The notes under the pieces: model-generated
What the model was told of the DNA's origin: nothing
Databases searched by the model: none
What the model saw: the letters and a program-made list of their open reading frames with translations, nothing else
Program-made: the position numbers and the translations under genes
Part shown: piece after piece, positions 19,015 through 27,890 of the stretch
How positions within the stretch are numbered: the first letter of the stretch is position 1
How the letters are laid out: the number at the start of each line of letters is the position of its first letter
Assembly (NCBI GenBank): GCA_044228285.1
Contig: JBGAVD010000005.1
Span: forward strand, 124,001-188,000
Direction of reading: 5' to 3'
From: JBBATK01 sp044228285
GTDB lineage: Bacteria; Bacteroidota; Ignavibacteria; Kapaibacteriales; NICIL-2
DNA: 64,000 nt

Positions 19015-20388
19015 ATGAGAAGAGAAGTAAATATTATACGCTATGTTGTTACTTGTATAGTGTCGTTGTTGATGCTTGGCTCGTTTCTGCGCGCTCAAGG
19101 TACAACTGAGATACTCTCACGTATTTCTGTCAACAATATTACTCAAGTCAACAATACAGAGTTAGAGTTCGATTTGTACCTGCATCGTTCCTCTACAGCA
19201 TGGGAGCGTTGGGCAAACGGCACATTTCAATTGAGACTAGTGGGTGTTCGCGATGATGAATACACAGACGCCAGTATGCGTGTCAATCTCGTAAGCGGTA
19301 CATCCGATCTGCAGCAGCAAGTGTACAAGAACGACGTACTTACTCGCTATGTCGTCACTCCAAGAGTCGTGCCAGGTCGTATTTCTATCAGCGTCGTTGG
19401 TCCCGATGAGTTTGCAGATTCAAAGTTTGTTCCCCGTAATGATTCAATTCGTATCGGACGATTCCATGTTGCGATGTTAGACAGTACTCACCTTCGTGAC
19501 ACCTTAGCATGGGCAACTCCTTTGGAGTATTACCAAGCAAACGCGTATAAGGTCGAGAATGACAGTATCGTTAGTAACATCAAGCTTTACAGTGCAAACG
19601 ACAATGTTGAAATGCGTGATCTGCCATGTATCGGCGACACCAACGACAGAGTAATTCGTAAGGACACTTTTGTTATCACAGCACGTCCTCCAAAGTGTTT
19701 GACCATCGACACATTTTATACCATCTATCTTGGCGAAAAGAAAGTTTCAATTCACTGGAAAACTAGCTGTGAGCAGGGGGTTCAAGGTTTTGTGCTTCGC
19801 CGTCGTGTCAAAGAAGGTTTGTGTTTGAATCCCAGCGATTTGGAATTCCGCGAGATTCGTCGTTTTGGTCAGGTGTACGATCCTGAAATGTATTCTAAAG
19901 GACACTCTGCAGTTGGATTCAACTATGACTTGAGCATTCCGGATACTGTAACGTATCGCGACATGGTGTACGAATACGAGTTGTCAGCGATTTTCTTTGA
20001 TGGTGTTCGACGTTATCTGGATACAACGGAGCTCTATATTCCAAACTCCATCATCGTACGTGCCGGCGTGTTCCCAAATCCAGTCACCGAGCAGATTGAT
20101 AGCGCAACGATTAAGTATATGATTGCAGACGATGTACGCCTGACTGCAAAGGTGTATGATGTCTCAGGTAAAGAACTTCAGACTTTGCTAGATAAGGTTC
20201 CTCACTCACGTCGTTCCACGACGAAGGACTGGACCAAGGTACAGAATGAAGACTGCTATTCTATCAGTTGGCGTAAGCCAGATCAAGGTGCGCAGGGATC
20301 ATATTTCGTGATCTTCCTTGCGTATCCAATGGACGACACGAGTGTGGAGATGTCCAGGGCAGTGGTTAAGATTATGGTACTCCGATAA
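19015..20388 (+). CDS. Exported protein with T9SS-like C-terminal domain, surface cluster
   Basis: 457 residues. Signal peptide at the start (IIRYVVTCIVSLLMLGSFLR, cleavage at RAQ). The central part is beta-rich and contains a motif of fibronectin-like CTD partners (KVSIHWKTSCEQGVQGFVLR). From about residue 351 (GVFPNPVTEQ ... YDVSGKELQTLL ... GSYFVIF) the tail follows the type A sorting/FlgD-like pattern with a 15-residue insertion. It may therefore be carried by T9SS. The gap of 30 bases to the OmpA-family gene and 26 bases from the gene before supports one transcript. Confidence 0.72.
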   Translation: MRREVNIIRYVVTCIVSLLMLGSFLRAQGTTEILSRISVNNITQVNNTELEFDLYLHRSSTAWERWANGTFQLRLVGVRDDEYTDASMRVNLVSGTSDLQQQVYKNDVLTRYVVTPRVVPGRISISVVGPDEFADSKFVPRNDSIRIGRFHVAMLDSTHLRDTLAWATPLEYYQANAYKVENDSIVSNIKLYSANDNVEMRDLPCIGDTNDRVIRKDTFVITARPPKCLTIDTFYTIYLGEKKVSIHWKTSCEQGVQGFVLRRRVKEGLCLNPSDLEFREIRRFGQVYDPEMYSKGHSAVGFNYDLSIPDTVTYRDMVYEYELSAIFFDGVRRYLDTTELYIPNSIIVRAGVFPNPVTEQIDSATIKYMIADDVRLTAKVYDVSGKELQTLLDKVPHSRRSTTKDWTKVQNEDCYSISWRKPDQGAQGSYFVIFLAYPMDDTSVEMSRAVVKIMVLR

Positions 20389-20418
20389 ACGAACTCAAGA
20401 CCGGAATTGCAAATACTC

Positions 20419-21813
20419 ATGAAGCGAACACACATACTTGTACTCTTGATGGTTCTGAGCCTCGTAGCAACGGCTCCAGGGCTTGCGCAATCCGCCTTGA
20501 GCCCTATTACCATCAGTCTCGTTAACAGAGACGGCGACACCGTTGTGTATCGTCGACTAGCCTCTGAATGGCGATTTGGACCAACAATGAGCGGAACGCT
20601 GCACTACCACTTTGGTAAGTTGGTTATGCCAATGAACCCTGAGTACCCTTGCGATGGCTACTACATCTTGAATGGTGGGGCAATGGGCGGTGGAGGAATG
20701 ACTGCCGGAGTAGCATTTGATTATCAGCAAGCAGGCGAAACCTGGGGCTTCAGCTTCCTTGGCAATATCTATGACTATCGATCAACCACAACGTATACAC
20801 ATATACCTGATACCTATGTAAATCCTGTATATGCTCTTGACAACAATGTTATCACAAACGTATCCGTGGGCTATGTCAGCTTTATGCCGCAAGCTCGCTA
20901 CAACATTGAGGAGTATCCTGGCTTGCATGTGCTTATGGGTCTTGATGTCGATGTGAAGGTTTCTCAGCGCATGCAGCGACTGAACACTCACTATGACTTA
21001 GAACGAATTGATGTTGTTCGTAGAATTCCTTTCCAAGCTGATAACCTACGTCTTGGTGCTTCTTTTGGTGCTGGTTGGGATTTACTTGCTGGTGTCGTGA
21101 ATGACTATCGTATGACCCTAGAGCCCTATGCACTCTTGCACTTTGGTTCAAACATGTACTCGAAGAATGGATCAAACTGGAATTCCGTTTATGGCCAGTT
21201 TGGGGTTTCGCTGAAGTTTGGCGAAGATATCGTTACCAATGAAGTTATACGTCGTAATCCACTTGCTATCGACGAGCCTCAAGCTCCAACAATTGCACGA
21301 ACAGACGACCGTCTGAACATCAAGATGCCAGAGAGCAAGGGTATGTTGATTGAAATGCTTATTCCTTCCTTAATGGATGCAAGCTCTGCAACTGAGCAAG
21401 CTAATGTTAGTACGCCAACCCCAAGTGCAACAGGAGTGTTGAAGATCCCGTATATGGGACGCATAGTAACAAACGCTGCTCAAACATTCAGTACCTACAA
21501 CAACCCACTTGATACGGCATTGAGTCCAAAACTCCGTGGATATTTGGACGCTGTAGCTGACTACTTGCAGAAGAATCCAACAGCTGAATTGCGTATTGTC
21601 GGTCACGCAGACAACTTCGGTGGAACTCCAACAGAAACCCAACGTGTTTCTGATGAACGTGCACTGCAGGTTGTGCGATACATGATCCGTCAAGGAATCT
21701 CTCGCGACCGATTGCTAGCTTCCGGTTTGGGCGCTCGTTCTCCAATTCAGAACAACCGTACTCCTCAAGGTCGCGCAGCGAATAGACGAGTTGAAGTCAT
21801 GGTTATCCAGTAA
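20419..21813 (+). CDS. OmpA-family outer-membrane protein, surface cluster
   Basis: 464 residues from the ATG at 20419 with signal peptide KRTHILVLLMVLSLVATAPG and cleavage at LAQ. Residues about 40-280 look like an outer-membrane beta-barrel of alternating aromatic strands. The last 95 residues are an OmpA/MotB peptidoglycan-binding domain (LRIVGHADNFG, RALQVVRYMIRQGI, SGLGARSPIQNN, AANRRVEVMV). It should span the outer membrane and grip the cell wall, and is a natural anchor for the five exported proteins encoded before it. A strong terminator follows. Confidence 0.88.
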   Translation: MKRTHILVLLMVLSLVATAPGLAQSALSPITISLVNRDGDTVVYRRLASEWRFGPTMSGTLHYHFGKLVMPMNPEYPCDGYYILNGGAMGGGGMTAGVAFDYQQAGETWGFSFLGNIYDYRSTTTYTHIPDTYVNPVYALDNNVITNVSVGYVSFMPQARYNIEEYPGLHVLMGLDVDVKVSQRMQRLNTHYDLERIDVVRRIPFQADNLRLGASFGAGWDLLAGVVNDYRMTLEPYALLHFGSNMYSKNGSNWNSVYGQFGVSLKFGEDIVTNEVIRRNPLAIDEPQAPTIARTDDRLNIKMPESKGMLIEMLIPSLMDASSATEQANVSTPTPSATGVLKIPYMGRIVTNAAQTFSTYNNPLDTALSPKLRGYLDAVADYLQKNPTAELRIVGHADNFGGTPTETQRVSDERALQVVRYMIRQGISRDRLLASGLGARSPIQNNRTPQGRAANRRVEVMVIQ

Positions 21814-21884
21814 AACGACGTTCATCCTAGACGCAGTACTAGGCGAAGAACTCTGCATCTGAGTAGGTGCACAAAGTAAGTGAG

Positions 21885-21922
21885 AAACCGCTCCAGGACA
21901 TATTCTGGGGCGGTTTTTTTTT
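21885..21922 (+). terminator. Rho-independent terminator of the surface cluster
   Basis: AACCGCTCCAG, eight-base loop, CTGGGGCGGTT (11 bp with one G-T pair), followed by a run of nine T. It separates the surface cluster from the sensor gene. Confidence 0.93.
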
Positions 21923-21993
21923 AGTGAAAAACTACTACACTTCACCACAATAAAGCCGATACTCAGCATAGTGTCTTTACTCTATGGCTCGCT

Positions 21994-24222
21994 ATGTACA
22001 CAGCTCACTCAGTCGATAATCATCAAACTGCAAAACGCTCGTTCACACTACCGCCGTTGAAGCGACTTGTTAGTCCGCTCATCGTTCTGGTGGTTGGCAT
22101 TGGCTTGAGCATTACTGCAATGAAACTTGTCGATGTGAAAGTTCGCACCGATTTGCAATTGGAGTTCGATAAATCAGTGAGCTCTCTTACTAGTCGAACT
22201 CAGAATGGTTTTGCAAAGCAAGAGCAGGTTCTGCACAATTTGGATGGTCTCTTCAAGGCAAGCGTTCAGGTTGTTCGCGATGTGTTTGAACTGTACAGTA
22301 CGATCCCAGCGAAGTCTGAACCTGGTATACTTAGCATTGCTTACGCGAATCAGGTGTCTCAACCCCAACTCAACGACTTGGTACTATACAACCGCAGCGA
22401 AGGGAACTATAACTATAAAGTCCATCCACCAGGTGAGCGTGCTGTATATGAGCCTGTCTCCTACATCGTTCCCTTCGAGCGCAATCAACATATCAGTGGT
22501 TTCGACTTAATGTCGAACCCAGTGTTCGCAAATGCTATTCAACGTGCAACATCAACACACCGCATCGTGAGTACGCCGGTATTCAGTTATCGTGGCGGTG
22601 ACACCACTAGTATTGTCTTGATGACCTTGGTTGATAAAAAGCAAGGAAGCGCGAGCGCATCAGATATGCTCATGATGGGACACGCAGGAGAGAAGTTTGA
22701 TGGCGTCGTGTATGTGGAACTTGACGTGAACCGATTCTTACATGGTGCCATTGGCGATACAGTGGGTACAGACAAGAATATTGTGTACACGATCACAACG
22801 AAAGACATCAATGGGGCAGAGCAAGTTGCGTTCCGCTCGCCGAACTATGAATCCAATATTGCATCGAGTGGCACGATACTGAGCACTGCTCGTGTTTTCT
22901 ACTTCGGTGATAAAGAACTTTCAATCAACTTTGTCAACTCAGTAAATCTCGGCCACGGTATCCAGTCGAATTTGTCGTGGATTACGCTCGCGTGCGGTTT
23001 GGTCCTGACTTTGGCATTGTGCGGCTTCTTATTAACCATGGTCATGAGTCATGATCGTGCATTGAACTTAGCCGATCAGATTACTGCAAGTAACCGTCGT
23101 GTGCTCGAACTTTCACGTGATATGATTGCAACTATGAGCCGCCAGGCAGTATGGCAGGCCGTGAACCCGGCAGTACAAAACATTCTTGGATACACTGAGT
23201 CTGACTTTATCAATCATCACTTCTCGCAGTTCTTAGTAGAACAGCGTGAGTTCGACAAGTTACTACCTCTACTTGTGAATTCCGAAGAAGAGTGTGACTT
23301 TAACTTGGAAGTGCAGATGCGGACGAAAAGTGGAGAGGTGCGTTGGATCAGCTGGTGCTTTACTGCCGTCTCTTCGGAAGGTACCATTTATTGCAATGGA
23401 CGCGATGTTACGGATGCCAAAATAGCCGAGGAGCAGATTAAACTCAAATCTAAGCAGTTGGCTATAGCAGAACAATTGGCTCATGAATCAAGCGAGTTTA
23501 AATCCACCTTCATGATCAATCTCACTGAGCGCGTACGCGGCTCTTTGGCTGATTCTCTCATGAATCTGCACAAGATCTCTGCAAACATGGACTATGAAGA
23601 TGAACGACAACTCCAGTTCTTGAAGCTTGCCAATCAAAGCTCCGATCAGATGTATAACATTGTTAGCGATCTCTTAGAGGTGGCTAAGAGTACAAGCCAA
23701 AATGAAGAACATCAAAACAGCTACTTGTTGAACTGCATAAGCAACGCAACACTTGCCCTACGGCAAAGTCACGATTTCGCTCCAGCAAACGTTCTAACGA
23801 ATAGCGTAAGTCCTGAGTACAAAGTTCGCGTAGATGCTGAGCTGCTCAGTACTGCGTTGCATCATGTGATGGGAGCACTCTGCGAAAACTCAACTGACTG
23901 TGTGATACAGTGTAGCGTTGAAGAGAACACTGTTGAGAGTGTACTTGAAGTCCAGATGTTGGCTAGTCAGAACTCGTTGGTTGAAGCTATGATTCGACAA
24001 TACAACAATGCTACCAACAATCTTATCGATGAACTTAAACATGATCAAGCCAACATCATGTTCCGATTTGGTGTAGCAGCATCCCAGTTCAGAAGAATGA
24101 ATTGTAACATTACAGTTGGTTCGCTAGGTGAGGATGGCAATGTTGTGATGATTACGATTCCATCAGTGATGGCTCAAGCAAGTTCAGCAAAACCTCGTAC
24201 AAGCGATATGCATGTTCTCTAG
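21994..24222 (+). CDS. CHASE-PAS membrane sensor with degenerate histidine-kinase region
   Basis: 742 residues. Transmembrane segment at about 26-44, an extracytoplasmic CHASE-like ligand domain (about 50-320), a second transmembrane segment at about 326-351, a PAS domain (about 364-480; NPAVQNILGYTESDFINHHF) and a coiled helical region. The segment that should be the H-box reads FKSTFMINLTERVRGSLADS: the His expected at residue 512 is Glu. The ATPase part keeps only a faint N-box (DAELLSTALHHVMGALCENS) and has no DxGxG or GxGxG motif. It is therefore probably a sensory pseudokinase that regulates a partner by binding. No response regulator is adjacent. It is preceded by a terminator, so it is transcribed separately. 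Confidence 0.75.
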   Translation: MYTAHSVDNHQTAKRSFTLPPLKRLVSPLIVLVVGIGLSITAMKLVDVKVRTDLQLEFDKSVSSLTSRTQNGFAKQEQVLHNLDGLFKASVQVVRDVFELYSTIPAKSEPGILSIAYANQVSQPQLNDLVLYNRSEGNYNYKVHPPGERAVYEPVSYIVPFERNQHISGFDLMSNPVFANAIQRATSTHRIVSTPVFSYRGGDTTSIVLMTLVDKKQGSASASDMLMMGHAGEKFDGVVYVELDVNRFLHGAIGDTVGTDKNIVYTITTKDINGAEQVAFRSPNYESNIASSGTILSTARVFYFGDKELSINFVNSVNLGHGIQSNLSWITLACGLVLTLALCGFLLTMVMSHDRALNLADQITASNRRVLELSRDMIATMSRQAVWQAVNPAVQNILGYTESDFINHHFSQFLVEQREFDKLLPLLVNSEEECDFNLEVQMRTKSGEVRWISWCFTAVSSEGTIYCNGRDVTDAKIAEEQIKLKSKQLAIAEQLAHESSEFKSTFMINLTERVRGSLADSLMNLHKISANMDYEDERQLQFLKLANQSSDQMYNIVSDLLEVAKSTSQNEEHQNSYLLNCISNATLALRQSHDFAPANVLTNSVSPEYKVRVDAELLSTALHHVMGALCENSTDCVIQCSVEENTVESVLEVQMLASQNSLVEAMIRQYNNATNNLIDELKHDQANIMFRFGVAASQFRRMNCNITVGSLGEDGNVVMITIPSVMAQASSAKPRTSDMHVL

Positions 24223-24251
24223 GGAGGACTGTCCCTTCTCTTGAAAACTCC

Positions 24252-24288
24252 TTCAGCGAGCATGCGACTTAGCCGCGTGCTCGCTGAA
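24252..24288. terminator. Bidirectional hairpin between convergent genes
   Basis: TTCAGCGAGCATGCG pairs with CGCGTGCTCGCTGAA (one T-G pair), loop of seven bases. It spans the pdxJ stop codon and lies 30 bases after the sensor stop. T-tracts are poor on both sides. Confidence 0.55.
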
Positions 24289-24985
24289 CCATTTCTCTCA
24301 CAGCATCTGCCAAGCCAGTGAACATCGCCCGCGACATGAGTGCATGTCCAATACTCACTTCAACAATTTCGGGGATAGCAACGATTGGTGCGATGTTGAC
24401 ATAGTTCAACCCGTGTCCTGCTGTGACTCTCAATCCCTGCGTACTTGCAAAACTGACAGCAGAACGTATGTCCGCCATGCTGCGCTGGATTTCGCTCGCA
24501 GAGCGAGCATTAGCATAGATTCCGGTATGAAGTTCGATGATGTCAGCGCCAGTCTCAAGCACTGCTTCAATTTGTTCCCGAGAAGGCTCTATAAAGAAAC
24601 TGACTTCTATCTCGTTATTGTGCATGATCTCAACGAGCTGACGGTACCGCTTTGGGTCTGCAGCCACATCTAGACCTCCTTCAGTAGTCAATTCCTGACG
24701 GTGTTCTGGGACGATGGTTACCAAATCAGGACCAACTTCCAGAGCAATGCCTATTATCTCCTCGCTCGCTCCCATCTCAAGATCTAACTTGGTTTGAACG
24801 ACTTCGCGTAAGATGCGTAAATCACGATCATTGACGTGCCGACGATCCTCGCGCAAGTGGCATACGATGCCGACTGCACCATGTAGCTCTGCAAGTAGGG
24901 CTGCGCTTACTGGATCGGGCTCTGTGCCACCTCGAGCTTCACGTAGTGTCGCAACGTGATCAATATTGACGGCTAGGTCTGCCAT
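24269..24985 (-). CDS. pdxJ: Pyridoxine 5'-phosphate synthase
   Basis: 238 residues, the normal PdxJ length. It condenses 3-amino-2-oxopropyl phosphate (from PdxA) with 1-deoxyxylulose 5-phosphate to give pyridoxine 5'-phosphate, the last ring-forming step of vitamin B6 synthesis, in the cytoplasm. Signatures: NIDHVATLREARGG at the N-terminus, VGIVCHLREDRRHVND, LELHTGIYA-type segment (IELHTGIYAN) and AGHGLNYVN. The gene points away from feoA with about 118 bases between starts. Other B6 genes are not in the window. Confidence 0.97.
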   Translation of the reverse strand: MADLAVNIDHVATLREARGGTEPDPVSAALLAELHGAVGIVCHLREDRRHVNDRDLRILREVVQTKLDLEMGASEEIIGIALEVGPDLVTIVPEHRQELTTEGGLDVAADPKRYRQLVEIMHNNEIEVSFFIEPSREQIEAVLETGADIIELHTGIYANARSASEIQRSMADIRSAVSFASTQGLRVTAGHGLNYVNIAPIVAIPEIVEVSIGHALMSRAMFTGLADAVREMVQRARG

Positions 24986-25041
24986 TGCTTTCCTTTATAT
25001 GCTTATGTGCTACGAAAATAGCGTGGAGAAGACGAAAAAGT

Positions 25042-25062
25042 CTTGAAAGAAGAGATTTCAAG
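25042..25062. promoter_or_regulatory. Palindrome overlapping the feoA promoter, possible operator
   Basis: CTTGAAA, seven-base spacer, TTTCAAG, a perfect 7-bp inverted repeat. Its left arm contains the TTG of the feoA -33 box and its right arm ends three bases before the -7 box, so a bound repressor would block the promoter. It does not resemble the Fur or DtxR consensus. Confidence 0.4.
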
Positions 25063-25073
25063 CCGTATATTTG
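25043..25073 (+). promoter_or_regulatory. Bacteroidota-type promoter for feoA-feoB
   Basis: TTG at 25043-25045, 20 bases, then TATATTTG at 25066-25073, an exact TAnnTTTG box. The predicted leader is about 25 bases. Confidence 0.6.
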
Positions 25074-25103
25074 GAATAAATCCAGATAAGCATAGCCGAT
25101 ACG

Positions 25104-25337
25104 ATGATTCAGAGTATTCTCGATCTCCCGAACGGTGCGGTAGCACGAATTGTAAGTTATTCGCACGAAAACGCATTCACACAGCGTCTTAACGAGATGG
25201 GCTTAGTGCCTGGAACCTTGTTTACTTTCGTGCGCAGAGCACCACTTCAGGGACCAATTGAGATCAGTTTTGGCCAATCGCGTATTGCCATGCGTCCTGC
25301 AGCCAGTGTAGAAATTTCGGTCGAGCGCATTCACTAA
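25104..25337 (+). CDS. feoA: Ferrous iron transport protein A
   Basis: 77 residues with the FeoA SH3-like fold: RLNEMGLVPGTLFTFVRRAP, GPIEISFG and the typical ending RIAMRPAASVEISV. A small cytoplasmic protein that acts with FeoB in Fe(II) uptake. feoB begins 33 bases after its stop. A promoter with a palindrome lies just upstream. Confidence 0.93.
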   Translation: MIQSILDLPNGAVARIVSYSHENAFTQRLNEMGLVPGTLFTFVRRAPLQGPIEISFGQSRIAMRPAASVEISVERIH

Positions 25338-25370
25338 GCAGAGCAGTGGTCTGCCTCTGGATTCTCCCTC

Positions 25371-27239
25371 ATGTCGACTCCATCCTCTCCGAGTTCTTCC
25401 TTTTTAGCCCTCGTTGGCACTCCCAACAGTGGCAAGTCAACCTTGTTTAATCAACTCACAGGTCTTCGGCAAAAGGTCGGAAATTTTCCTGGGGTGACGG
25501 TTGAGCCAAAACGCGGAATTGTCCAATTAGGAAAACAGAGCAGAGAACTTATCGATCTGCCGGGTCTCTATTCGCTTAACGCCAGTTCACAAGATGAAGA
25601 TTTTGGACTTGCAGTCCTGACGGGAAACAGCAAAGCTCTTCCACGTCCTCAAGCATGTTTGTTTGTTATCGATGGAACGAACTTAGAAAAGGGGCTGAGC
25701 TTCTTCGCACAGTTTGCCGAACTGCAGTTACCCACACAAGTCGTTGTGACCATGATCGATGCGTTAAAAGCACAAGGAACGGTACTAGATGACATTGGAC
25801 TTGAACGCACACTTGGTGTGCCTGTGCATACGATTGTGGGCTCTCGTGGCATTGGTGTGCAAGAGCTTCGAGCTGCCTTGTTTGAAGAGACTCAGTTTGG
25901 CATCCCAACGCTAAGTCCCTTTACACAAGTACAAGAACGTGTAGCTTGGGCTAGAGAAGTGAGTAACACTGTGCTCAACCAACAAGTTCACGATGATGTG
26001 ACGAATCGCCTGGATTCCATTTTGCTTCATCCGCTTTGGGGAGGAGTGGTCTTTCTCTCGGTCATGGCGCTTTTTTTCGTTGCAATATTCTCAGGGGCAG
26101 AGCCCATAATGCAGGGGATCGAACTAGGACTTAGCGCTTTGCAAGACCTTGTCACGACTCAGACATCTCCAGGCTTGCTCCGCGACTTTCTGAATAAAGG
26201 GCTCATCAGTGGAGTAGGTTCAGTGATAGTGTTCCTCCCTCAGATATTGATACTCATGTTAGTCGTGACGCTTCTCGAAGACTGTGGCTATCTTGCAAGA
26301 GCAGCATTTATAGTTGATAGAGCTATGGGTGTGTTTGGTCTGCAAGGTCGTTCGTTTATTCCGCTGTTAGGTTCATTTGCTTGTGCGATTCCCGGAATTA
26401 TGTCGGCAAGAATCATTCCTTCGCGCAAAGATCGTATGACAACGATACTCATAGCGCCTCTTATGACATGCAGTGCTAGACTCCCTGTTTATGCCTTACT
26501 CATTGCTGCGTTCATACCAGCTCGATTGGTCTTGGTTTTGCTACCACTTCAATCTCTCGTCATGGCGTTGCTTTATGGCGCAGGGCTGATTACAGGTTTG
26601 CTGGTTGCTCTCGTCGTTCGCAAAACCATTTTCCGCTCAGACAAGCTACACTTCCTCATGGAGTTTCCTCCATACCGTGTACCATCGCTGAAAACGGTTG
26701 CCATAACACTCTGGATGCGGTGTCAAGATTTCCTGAAAACAGCCGGAACCGTGATACTAGCTATCTCCATTCTTCTCTGGGTTTTGTCAGAGTTTCCGCG
26801 TGCAAAGCGCAGCCCGAATCAAAGCGAAATAGTATATGAGCAAGTACAACTTGAACAGTCCTACGTTGGACAGCTAGGCAAGTTCGTTCAACCTGTGTTT
26901 GCACCATGCGGTTTTGATTGGAAAGTCAGTGTTGGAGTTCTCGGGTCTTTTGCAGCGCGTGAAACCTTTGTATCAGTGATGGCACAAATGTATGCTACAG
27001 ATTCTGAGCAAGACGAAAATGGTCTACGTGATTCACTCCGATCTTCCTTGTCCATGCCTAGTGCCTTAGCGATTCTGGCATTCTACATTTTTGCATTGCA
27101 ATGCATGTCTACCATGGCCATCATTCGTCGCGAAACTGGATCCTGGAGATGGGCTGCTATTGCTTTCGCTTATACATTTGTTCTTGCCTATGGTAGCTCG
27201 TGGCTAACCTTTGTCCTGGCAAGTTTCTACTGGCCTTAG
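25371..27239 (+). CDS. feoB: Ferrous iron transporter B with altered G4 motif
   Basis: 622 residues, shorter than E. coli FeoB (773) but with all main parts. N-terminal G domain: G1 GTPNSGKS at 16-23, switch NFPGVTVE with T53, G3 DLPG at 62-65. The G4 motif, normally N-x-x-D, reads VTMID with T127 in place of Asn and D130 kept. A helical insert and a membrane domain with the two Gate segments follow, including GSFACAIPGIMSAR with the conserved Cys, and LGSFAARETFVSVMAQM near the end. It imports Fe(II) across the inner membrane. Loss of the Asn may change nucleotide preference. Cotranscribed with feoA. Confidence 0.94.
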   Translation: MSTPSSPSSSFLALVGTPNSGKSTLFNQLTGLRQKVGNFPGVTVEPKRGIVQLGKQSRELIDLPGLYSLNASSQDEDFGLAVLTGNSKALPRPQACLFVIDGTNLEKGLSFFAQFAELQLPTQVVVTMIDALKAQGTVLDDIGLERTLGVPVHTIVGSRGIGVQELRAALFEETQFGIPTLSPFTQVQERVAWAREVSNTVLNQQVHDDVTNRLDSILLHPLWGGVVFLSVMALFFVAIFSGAEPIMQGIELGLSALQDLVTTQTSPGLLRDFLNKGLISGVGSVIVFLPQILILMLVVTLLEDCGYLARAAFIVDRAMGVFGLQGRSFIPLLGSFACAIPGIMSARIIPSRKDRMTTILIAPLMTCSARLPVYALLIAAFIPARLVLVLLPLQSLVMALLYGAGLITGLLVALVVRKTIFRSDKLHFLMEFPPYRVPSLKTVAITLWMRCQDFLKTAGTVILAISILLWVLSEFPRAKRSPNQSEIVYEQVQLEQSYVGQLGKFVQPVFAPCGFDWKVSVGVLGSFAARETFVSVMAQMYATDSEQDENGLRDSLRSSLSMPSALAILAFYIFALQCMSTMAIIRRETGSWRWAAIAFAYTFVLAYGSSWLTFVLASFYWP

Positions 27240-27440
27240 CTCTGTTTCTAGTTTTTATCTTGCAGGTACTTGGTTTCGCAAGTCAGTGCTAGAGAGCAGT
27301 GGCACATCATGGAGTGTGCTCAAGTTCTATTTGCCAAAGCTGCGTTCAGTGCTTGAACATCGTTTAAGCAGATAAGGCATCGCATTAAAACTGCGCCTGC
27401 AAGACAGTAACTTTAGTCCTTACTACAAACTCTTGTACGA

Positions 27441-27797
27441 ATGATGAAGACAGATTCGTTTATCGTTGTTGGTGATCGAGTATTATTGAAGCCTCGATCA
27501 AGTGAGCAGCAAACTGCCTCAGGACTCTACCTTCCACCAAGTGTTCAAGAAAACGAGAAAGTTCAGAGTGCGTATGTGTTGAAAGTAGGACCAGGATATC
27601 CGATCCCTGCAGTACATGATTCCGATGAAGCCTGGAAGGCTAACTCTGAAAAGGTACGGTACATACCTCTGCAAGCACAGGTAGGTGACTTGGCAATTTA
27701 TCTTCAGAGCAATGCGCAAGAGCTACAGTACGAAGGGGAGAACTACCTCATCGTGGCTCAGAGCGCAATCCTCATGTTGATACGAGAGGATTACTAA
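27441..27797 (+). CDS. GroES-like co-chaperonin
   Basis: 118 residues. VVGDRVLLKPRSSEQQTASG, LYLPPSVQENEKVQSAYVLK and VGPG give the GroES core: the first strand, a mobile loop with the hydrophobic GLYLPP tripeptide region, and the return strand. About 25 extra residues (PIPAVHDSDEAWKANSEKVR) are inserted before the roof/second half. The end (GENYLIVAQSAILMLI) matches the closing strand of GroES. The usual partner groEL is not next to it, so this is either a second, diverged GroES or one used by a separate chaperonin. Two ATG codons in a row make the start ambiguous by one residue. Confidence 0.8.
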   Translation: MMKTDSFIVVGDRVLLKPRSSEQQTASGLYLPPSVQENEKVQSAYVLKVGPGYPIPAVHDSDEAWKANSEKVRYIPLQAQVGDLAIYLQSNAQELQYEGENYLIVAQSAILMLIREDY

Positions 27798-27852
27798 GAA
27801 TCTTTCCTCAAACATGAGGAGCTGCTCAAGGAAAACAACATGACAGAAGATA

Positions 27853-27890
27853 CCTCCGCTCACGATGTGATTCGCTCAGCATAGCGGAGG
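27853..27890. repeat. Inverted repeat after the GroES-like gene
   Basis: CCTCCGCT at 27853-27860 pairs with AGCGGAGG at 27883-27890. A second hairpin, GCGGGC-AAA-GCCCGC, lies at 27946-27960. Neither has a T-tract; they may slow transcription from either side or be small palindromic repeats. Confidence 0.4.

Noticed and set aside
24986..25103. Riboswitch ahead of pdxJ or feoA
   Set aside because: The region is only 118 bases and is explained by divergent promoters and a palindrome; no known riboswitch core was seen.
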